Shown: positions 51,810 to 57,603 of the stretch, piece after piece
Layout of the letters: every line of letters starts with the position of its first letter
How positions within the stretch are numbered: the stretch's first letter is position 1
Assembly (NCBI RefSeq): GCF_028473605.1
Contig: NZ_CP097267.1
Location: 5,014,501 to 5,078,500 of the forward strand
DNA: 64,000 bases
Direction: 5' to 3'
DNA from: Acidovorax sp. NCPPB 3576
GTDB lineage: Bacteria > Pseudomonadota > Gammaproteobacteria > Burkholderiales > Burkholderiaceae_C
Program-made: the position numbers and the translations under genes
The notes under the pieces: model-generated
What the model saw: the letters and a program-made list of their open reading frames with translations, nothing else
Databases searched by the model: none
Told to the model about the DNA's origin: nothing

Positions 51810-52741
51810 ATGACCGCCACCGCTTCCATTGCCCCTTCCATTGCCGCTTCCACGGCGTCTTCCACTTCCGCCGCGTCTTCTTCCCATCCCCGCGTCTGGC
51901 TGATCACCGGCGCCTCGCGTGGCATTGGCGCCCGCATCGCAGAGGCCGCGCTGGCCCGGGGCGATGCGGTGGTGGCCACCTCGCGCAGCGCGCAGTCCGT
52001 CAGCGAACGGCTGGGCCCCCACGACGGCCTGCTGGCCGTGGCCCTGGACTGGCCCTGGACGTGACCGACGAGGCGCAGGCCCGCCAGGCGGTGGGCGCCG
52101 CGCTGGAGCGCTTCGGCCGGATCGACGTGCTGGTAAACAACGCGGGCTACGGCCTGCTGGGCGCGGTGGAAGAGGCCACCGCCGACGAGGTGCGCAGCCT
52201 CTACGAAACCAACGTGTTCGGCTTGCTGAACGTGACCCGTGCCGTGCTGCCCACCCTGCGCGCGCAACGCGCCGGCCACGTGATCAACATCTCGTCGCTG
52301 GGTGGGGTGCAGTCGAGCGCGGGCTTCGGCGTGTATTGCTCGACCAAGTTCGCGGTCGAAGGCCTGACCGAAGCCCTGCACGCCGAACTGGCGCCGCTGG
52401 GCATCCACGCCACGGTGGTGGAGCCGGGCTACTTTCGCACCGAATTCCTCGACACGGCGTCGCTGGCGGTGTCGCCCCGCACCGTGGACGACTACGCCGC
52501 CAGCGCCGGCGCCGTGCGCGAGGCGGCGCGCCGCATCCACCGGAACCAGCCCGGCGACCCCGTGCGCCTGGCCCAGGCCATCCTGCAACTGGTGGACAGC
52601 CCCGCGCCGCCCCTGCGCCTGCCGCTGGGCACCGACACGCTGCAGACCATCGCCGACAAGCACGCGTTCGTACAGGCCGAAACCGAACAATGGCGCGCGC
52701 TGGCCGCGTCCACGGATTTTCCGAAGGACGGGGCGGCATGA
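51810..52741 (+). pseudogene. SDR-family oxidoreductase broken by an 11-bp duplication
   Basis: Classical SDR. The first part from ATG 51810 carries VWLITGASRGIGARIAEAAL. The second part, in another frame, carries ALDVTDEAQARQAVGAAL, VLVNNAGYGLLGAVEE, NISSLGG and catalytic YCSTKFAVEG. The frames meet at a perfect tandem duplication of TGGCCCTGGAC (52039-52049 and 52050-52060). Removing one copy restores a normal SDR of about 306 residues. As it stands the upstream frame stops at 52064, before the active site. The rest of the gene shows no decay, so the lesion is recent, or reversible by slippage, or an assembly error. A LysR gene is divergent. Confidence 0.88.
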
Positions 52742-52795
52742 CCTCGCAGGCGCTGTCAAGGCGGGCAACTGCACGCCGGGCAGGGCTCGCTGATT

Positions 52796-52848
52796 GCTAT
52801 TTATTTGATAGCAATACGCCCTAGATGAATATGCGGCGGATGCCGATT
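52796..52848. repeat. Comamonad palindromic repeat, copy 3, left of the island
   Basis: GCTATTTATTTGATAGC, then AATACGCCCTAGATGAATATGC and a GATTTGAC tail. The same order and tail recur at 57545-57598 on the other side of the island, each immediately before a helicase 3' end. Confidence 0.8.
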
Positions 52849-52866
52849 TGACTCCTATTTCTGTCC

Positions 52867-53010
52867 CTACCCCTGCACCGCCCACCACGCCGGCAGCAGG
52901 CGCTGCACCTCGGCCCGCGCGAAGCGGTCGTCGATGAGATGCACCACGCCCTCGTCGCTCGGCGAGCGGATCACGCGGCCGGCAGCCTGCCCCACCTTCT
53001 GCAGGCCGGG
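52867..53010 (-). pseudogene. 3' fragment of the DinG/XPD-like helicase gene
   Basis: The minus strand encodes the last 47 residues of the helicase at 57604-59970 (QAAGRVIRSPSDEGVVHL, then FARAEVQRLLPAWWAV and stop). By eye it differs from the intact copy at nine bases, seven of them silent. The two changed residues are Val to Gly and Glu to Gln. The fragment ends abruptly at 53010, where the AT-rich island begins. The silent-site bias means the copies diverged as functional genes in separate lineages before being joined here. Confidence 0.9.
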
Positions 53011-53376
53011 GGGCGTAGGGGACGTCTCAAAACCGGGATTCCAGCCACTCAGCGCTCTTATAAATCAAAGAATTACGACGCTCAAACTTGCAGATTTAAC
53101 GTTTTGAAAGGCTCCCTAGCGATTTTTGAAAAGCGTGCAAGGCCATATCGCGCCCGATCATTCTCACGAAATGGTCAAGACCGCCGCTTAATTCTCAGTT
53201 TTATTCAAATATTAAAATATTTATCCACTCAACCACGCAAAAATAAGCAATATTAATCCCTTGAATTAATATTTATTATAAATCCACCGTTTCTGCCGTT
53301 ACCATTTTTCACAGCAAATCGATGGCAATATTCACAGGTCGTAATAACGCGACGCAAGCAAGAAAGGTTCAATAGC
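53011..53376. other. AT-rich leader region of the island
   Basis: 366 bases with no gene-like frame. GC falls sharply after about 53040. The region should contain the promoter of the peptide gene, but several A/T-rich boxes are possible and none is clearly spaced. The nine-base word AAACCGGGA at 53030 recurs at 57514 near the other end of the island. Confidence 0.55.
53249..53273. promoter_or_regulatory. Palindrome upstream of the peptide gene
   Basis: AATATTAA and TTAATATT are perfect arms around nine bases, 103 bases before the peptide start. Possible operator within the promoter region; no regulator gene lies in the island. A/T-only arms arise easily by chance in such sequence. Confidence 0.4.
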
Positions 53377-53454
53377 ATGAAGAAAATTCAAATCGAATCG
53401 CCACTCAAATGCCAATCCAATGATGCATACCGAGATCACGCGATCAAAAAGTAG
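53377..53454 (+). CDS. 25-residue peptide, putative RiPP precursor
   Basis: The frame starts ATG 53377 after GAAAGG and ends TAG 53454. The product is 25 residues: N-terminal MKKIQIESPLKC, a polar middle (QSNDAYRD) and HAIKK at the end. It has one Cys (12), Ser at 8 and 14, and one Tyr (18) as possible modification sites. It is the first gene of the island and is followed by a strong terminator, then three enzyme/transporter genes. This layout (tiny gene, terminator, modifying enzymes, exporter) is the RiPP pattern seen for example in microcin C. A leader peptide controlling attenuation is the main alternative. I recognise no homologous precursor family. Confidence 0.68.
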   Translation: MKKIQIESPLKCQSNDAYRDHAIKK

Positions 53455-53471
53455 ATAGCCATTAAGGCTTG

Positions 53472-53504
53472 AGGCGAACCTACGGGTTCGCCTTTTTATT
53501 TTTT
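53472..53504 (+). terminator. Strong partial terminator between peptide and enzyme genes
   Basis: Nine-base perfect stem AGGCGAACC/GGTTCGCCT closed by a TACG loop (a C-UACG-G tetraloop, exceptionally stable in RNA), followed by a run of T residues with one A. It sits 17 bases after the peptide stop and 23 bases before the next start. It would give abundant short peptide message with limited read-through into the enzyme genes. Confidence 0.9.
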
Positions 53505-53527
53505 GCGTTATAGGAGGGAGTCATAAC

Positions 53528-54589
53528 ATGAAGTGGTTGCAACCATCTCATTTTCTAAAAATAGAAAGCGGAAAACTGATCTTCTGGGACTATGAAAAAC
53601 ATCAACAATTTGAATTGTCAATCGAACATCTTCAACGCTTAATTGAATTTTCAAAAGGCACGCAGCCACAAAAAACGCCCATAGACAAAGAAATCTCTGA
53701 AGCAGAAGTGTTAGTTAATTCTGAGCCTCACAAAAAATGGGCTTGGGACTGGCTATCCCATATTTTTCACTATGGCACTCAGCATCCACTGCCCCCTGAC
53801 TCCGATGCATCAACAGAAAAATCCGATGAATATGCAGCCTCTTATCTGGAGTTCTGTGCATCTATTCGTCACTCGATGCCTGAAGTAGAAATCATAAAAG
53901 GCGGTAAAAGAATACCTTTGCCCGATTTTGACTCGGAAGAATTAGAAAATACAAGCTTATGGTCATCTTTGTCCAGCAGGCGCACCTGCAGAGATTTCGA
54001 TGGGAAACCAGTTCCGATAAAAAAGATCGCAACCTTGCTCTACTGCGCTTTCGCCGAAGTTAACACCAAAACAGATCTGCCAGATTTATCGGTCTATGGC
54101 TACAAGCGAACCTCTCCCTCAGCAGGTGGCCTGCAATCCACTGAGCCATATTTATGGGCCATAAATATTGAGGGCCTTGCCCCGGGCATATATCACTATC
54201 TTTCGCAAAGACATGAACTGGAGTACATCGACGAGCTACCAAAAAAAAGCTTGGGCGCCTATTTATGCAATCAAAACTGGGCCAATGAAATGGCATTTGC
54301 CATCGTCATGACCTCCCGATTCGACAAAATGTGGTGGAAATATCCGCATTCGCGCGCCTACCGCCCGATGCTGATGGAAATAGGTCATTTTTCTCAAACA
54401 CTTAATTTGGGAATCACCGCTCTAGGATTGAAGCCTTGGCTCACTGGTTATTTCCACGATAGAGAACTGGGGGAGGCCTTGGCTTGCTCGCCAGAGATAG
54501 AACATCCTATTTTGGTAGTAGGGGGAGGAACGGGAAGCGGAAATAGTGTGGACACGGCGACTCAGAAAATAATAAAGAAGGAGAGATAA
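53528..54589 (+). CDS. SagB/McbC-type FMN-dependent dehydrogenase
   Basis: A 353-residue nitroreductase-fold protein of the SagB/ThcOx branch that oxidises azolines in peptide natural products. The N-terminal 110 residues match the SagB lead-in domain (WDWLSHIFHYGTQH at 74-87). The flavin domain has SSRRTCRDFDG (149-159), the phosphate-binding TSPSAGGLQ (195-203) and IEGLAPGIYHYL (214-225). RAYRPMLMEIGHFSQTLNL is at 276-294. WKYPHSRAYRP keeps the Lys-Tyr pair (271-272) described as catalytic in azoline dehydrogenases. The start is set by AGGAGGGAG seven bases upstream. No YcaO cyclodehydratase lies nearby, so either it is encoded elsewhere or this enzyme oxidises another bond. AT-rich, unlike the host. 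Confidence 0.85.
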   Translation: MKWLQPSHFLKIESGKLIFWDYEKHQQFELSIEHLQRLIEFSKGTQPQKTPIDKEISEAEVLVNSEPHKKWAWDWLSHIFHYGTQHPLPPDSDASTEKSDEYAASYLEFCASIRHSMPEVEIIKGGKRIPLPDFDSEELENTSLWSSLSSRRTCRDFDGKPVPIKKIATLLYCAFAEVNTKTDLPDLSVYGYKRTSPSAGGLQSTEPYLWAINIEGLAPGIYHYLSQRHELEYIDELPKKSLGAYLCNQNWANEMAFAIVMTSRFDKMWWKYPHSRAYRPMLMEIGHFSQTLNLGITALGLKPWLTGYFHDRELGEALACSPEIEHPILVVGGGTGSGNSVDTATQKIIKKER

Positions 54590-54592
54590 AAA

Positions 54593-56194
54593 ATGACTGC
54601 CAGCGACCTATGCATATTGGGGATCAAAACAGGGCACGATGGCTCAGTCGCGCTGATCCAAAATGGTGAACTGATATTTTCATTGGAATCCGAAAAAGAC
54701 AATGGCCGCCGATACAGCGAGTTGATGGGCGATACTTTGCTAAAAATAATGTCGATGGGAAAAGCACTTCCTAACGTATTGGCCTACGGTGGATGGAGTG
54801 ATGGCGCTGATCCAGAAGGGTCCGCCATTGAATCAGGATATACGGACACCAACGGTGTGATATCCAGACCGATGCAAATATGGGGTGAGAAAGCCACCTA
54901 TTTCAGTTCAAGCCACGCTCGCTCACATTTAATGTGCGGCTACGGGCTATCCCCTTGGGAGCAGGGACGGGCATGCTACGTTCTGCTTTGGGAAGGCTAC
55001 TTGGGCGCCTGGTACTTCATCAATGAAAAAGTCGAGATTAAAAAGATCTGCGATGTCATGACATATCCTGGGGTTAGATATGCATTTCTTTTCGGGCTAG
55101 CCGATCCTGATTTCAATCTGAAGCCTGGCTCAGTGAGACTCAGCGATGCAGGAAAACTGATGGCAATTGCCTCCTACGCTACGTCCGGGGACACGGACGA
55201 AGACGGAAAACAAGTCATCCGCCAAATTCTGTCGAGCGGCAATATCAAAGATATTATTAATAAAAATTCACTTAAAACAAGCAAATATTACAACTGCGGA
55301 GTAATGAACCCTGAGTTCGCAAACTTAGCGAAGACCATGTCAGACTCGATATATTCAAGATTCGAGGATTGTGCAAAATCTTTGATCCACCAATACGGCA
55401 GGCATCCATTAATTATTGTAGGCGGATGCGGATTGAACTGCGAATGGAACTCAAAATGGTCAGAAAGCCATCTATTCGAAGATGTTTTTATTCCTCCCTG
55501 TGCAAATGACAGCGGATCAGCAATCGGAACAGCGATTGACGCTCAATACTTTTTAACCGGCCATGCAAAACTAAAATGGAAAGTTTATTCAGGAGATTTA
55601 CCGAATGAAGACACGAACGACTTTTCAGATTGGGACGTACAATCTTATTCCGCAAAGGAGGTAGCAAAATTTCTGGCCGAAGGGCTGATATTAGGATGGA
55701 TGCGAGGTCAGTATGAAATGGGTCCAAGAGCACTGGGCGCACGATCCATCCTCGCATCCCCTTTAACTTCAGAGATGCTGAAAAAATTGAACGAAATAAA
55801 AAGAAGAGAAAATTACCGGCCAATTGCACCAATATGCTTAGATACAGAAATGGAGGAGCTTTTTGGATCAAGCCTCCCCAGTCCATATATGCTGCTCTTC
55901 AAAACGGTTAATTCCCGGAAGATTCCAGCAGTCACCCACGTCGACAACTCGGCCAGGCCCCAGTCGGTTTCCCAAGAGGGCAACCCTGAACTATTCCAAC
56001 TGCTTGTAGAATTCAAGAAAAATACCGGGGTAGGCGCCTTATGCAACACTTCGCTGAATTTCAATGGCAGTGGCTTTCTGAATCGCTTAAGTGACTTAAT
56101 GAAATTCTCGATAGAACACGGGTTAGATGGTTTTGTTTTCGAGGATCGTGTTTTCATGAAAAAGACGATTAAACACCAACATGGAAAAATATAA
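54593..56194 (+). CDS. NodU/CmcH/TobZ-family carbamoyltransferase
   Basis: Transfers a carbamoyl group from carbamoyl phosphate (via carbamoyl-adenylate) to a hydroxyl or amine. It has 533 residues in two domains. The N-terminal Kae1-like domain has ILGIKTGHDGSVALIQNG (8-25) and metal-site HARSH (His108, His112). The region where an Asp-Gly is expected reads LLWEGYLGAW, so a Glu stands in for that Asp. Then GGCGLNCEWNSKW. The C-terminal YrdC-like ATP/carbamoyl-phosphate domain has GWMRGQYEMGPRALGARSIL, RENYRPIAP and CNTSLNFNG. It starts 3 bases after the dehydrogenase stop and overlaps the exporter gene by 14 bases. The probable acceptor is the peptide (Ser, Tyr or Lys); this is inferred from context. 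Confidence 0.9.
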   Translation: MTASDLCILGIKTGHDGSVALIQNGELIFSLESEKDNGRRYSELMGDTLLKIMSMGKALPNVLAYGGWSDGADPEGSAIESGYTDTNGVISRPMQIWGEKATYFSSSHARSHLMCGYGLSPWEQGRACYVLLWEGYLGAWYFINEKVEIKKICDVMTYPGVRYAFLFGLADPDFNLKPGSVRLSDAGKLMAIASYATSGDTDEDGKQVIRQILSSGNIKDIINKNSLKTSKYYNCGVMNPEFANLAKTMSDSIYSRFEDCAKSLIHQYGRHPLIIVGGCGLNCEWNSKWSESHLFEDVFIPPCANDSGSAIGTAIDAQYFLTGHAKLKWKVYSGDLPNEDTNDFSDWDVQSYSAKEVAKFLAEGLILGWMRGQYEMGPRALGARSILASPLTSEMLKKLNEIKRRENYRPIAPICLDTEMEELFGSSLPSPYMLLFKTVNSRKIPAVTHVDNSARPQSVSQEGNPELFQLLVEFKKNTGVGALCNTSLNFNGSGFLNRLSDLMKFSIEHGLDGFVFEDRVFMKKTIKHQHGKI

Positions 56195-57413
56195 AAAAAC
56201 CAATTTTTTGTCCATGCTGTGCATTCAGACACTTGCGGGCTTTTCCTCTTGGATAGATATTTTTCTGATATTTTCCGTTCCCGCATTTATTTGGAAATCA
56301 TCTCCGTCTGAAATTGCTTTAGTAGCTGCTCTTTATGGTTTACCCAGTTTAGTCATAGGCCCTATTTTTGGAGCTTTTCTTGACCGAAATGATCCGCGGA
56401 AATTAATGCTACTGGGGGCGTTTTTACGCACCTTGCTAACTATTCTTATTGCATTTTCTTCATCATACGAAATATTTGCCATTCTCGTATTCCTGAAGGG
56501 CTTGGCCAATCTCATATATTGGCCATCAAGCACCATTTTCACAAACCAAGCAATTCAGAAGGGTTTGAGAGTCAGCTATTTTTCAACTTTAAGTGCACTT
56601 GACCAATTCGCTAAAGTCGTTACACCTATGTTGGCAGGCATTCTGGCGCTGAAGTTTCCGTCGCAGTTAATTTTCCTCGTCTCTGCTGCCTTAACAGGGT
56701 GCTGTTTCTTTCTTGTACTTAATTTCGCTCATGACTTGGATCTTCAAGGGAAGAAAGATGTTCGCGACGTAAAAAGCCTTATCGCCAATCTCATTGAAGG
56801 ATTCAGATCGTTCAGCAAACTCCCTAACGCTTTACTGATGAGCATGAGCATGACGATCGGAATTTCGTTGAGCTTAGCCATCTATGATCCCCATTTGGCG
56901 TCTTTCATCAGTTCAAAAGGATTTGATGCAACTATTTTCTCAATAGTTGTGTCATCTACCGCTGCCGGTGCCATCGCGGCTGCTATAGCAGTGCGCTTGT
57001 TATTTAAAGACAAAACCGCCGGATTTCTAATGCGCTCTGGAGTTGTCATCTTCAATGTGGCAATATTTTCCTCCGCATCAATTATTGCCATTGCACCTAT
57101 TTATCTAAATAAAGCAACATTCATCTGCCTGTGGTTTATCAACGGATTTGGTTATGAACTATTTACGATCGGCGCAAGTGTGAATATCCAAAATCTTTGT
57201 CCACAACATCTGCTGGGTCGCGTAAGCACGTCATTGAGGAGTGCATCAACTGCTGCCATCGTATTAGCCCCCTCTTTTGGAGCATTGCTTATTGCAGAAG
57301 GTGGACGCTCAATGCCATTCATTGCGTCGGCGGTTCTGTCTTTGCTGATATTAGGAATGGCGCTTCTTTGGCGAAAAGCTTCGACAGATGTGATTAGTGA
57401 ATCCAATGTATGA
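56181..57413 (+). CDS. MFS exporter of the island
   Basis: A 410-residue major-facilitator transporter of the EntS/MefA-like (MFS_3) type with about twelve hydrophobic segments. The loop 2-3 motif appears as GPIFGAFLDRNDPRKLMLLG (about 60-79). It overlaps the carbamoyltransferase gene by 14 bases, so it is translated as part of the same operon. It is likely to export the modified peptide and may give self-immunity. Base composition is low GC throughout. The 190 bases after it hold a weak hairpin (57455-57468) without a T-run and then the repeat. Confidence 0.88.
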   Translation: MEKYKKTNFLSMLCIQTLAGFSSWIDIFLIFSVPAFIWKSSPSEIALVAALYGLPSLVIGPIFGAFLDRNDPRKLMLLGAFLRTLLTILIAFSSSYEIFAILVFLKGLANLIYWPSSTIFTNQAIQKGLRVSYFSTLSALDQFAKVVTPMLAGILALKFPSQLIFLVSAALTGCCFFLVLNFAHDLDLQGKKDVRDVKSLIANLIEGFRSFSKLPNALLMSMSMTIGISLSLAIYDPHLASFISSKGFDATIFSIVVSSTAAGAIAAAIAVRLLFKDKTAGFLMRSGVVIFNVAIFSSASIIAIAPIYLNKATFICLWFINGFGYELFTIGASVNIQNLCPQHLLGRVSTSLRSASTAAIVLAPSFGALLIAEGGRSMPFIASAVLSLLILGMALLWRKASTDVISESNV

Positions 57414-57544
57414 GTGTTTTCCGCCTGACTCCTTGCGCCAAAGAACTTGCAGCCTGAGCCCCGGCTCAAATGAACTGACTAGCGTCAAATTCAAAATTTA
57501 AGCCAATACGGGGAAACCGGGACGGTAAAGGCCCCACTCATATT

Positions 57545-57598
57545 GCTATCAATTAAATAGCAATGCGCGCTAGATGAATATGCGGTGGAGCCCGATTT
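57545..57598. repeat. Comamonad palindromic repeat, copy 4, right of the island
   Basis: GCTATCAATTAAATAGC, then AATGCGCGCTAGATGAATATGC and a GATTTGAC tail, ending just before the helicase stop codon at 57604. Counterpart of copy 3 at 52796. Confidence 0.8.
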
Positions 57599-57603
57599 GA
57601 CAC

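Noticed and set aside
52939..53256. A 105-codon frame spanning the helicase remnant and the AT-rich leader.
   Set aside because: Chimeric: first half is antisense of the helicase fragment, second half is AT-rich noncoding. No ribosome site.
53377..53504. Peptide frame as a classical amino-acid attenuator.
   Set aside because: No run of a single regulatory codon and no obvious antiterminator pairing. The downstream genes are not amino-acid biosynthesis. Kept as the less likely alternative.
52796..57598. Island as an integrase-borne genomic island or transposon.
   Set aside because: No integrase, transposase, tRNA target or terminal inverted repeats at the edges; the flanks instead show homologous duplication.
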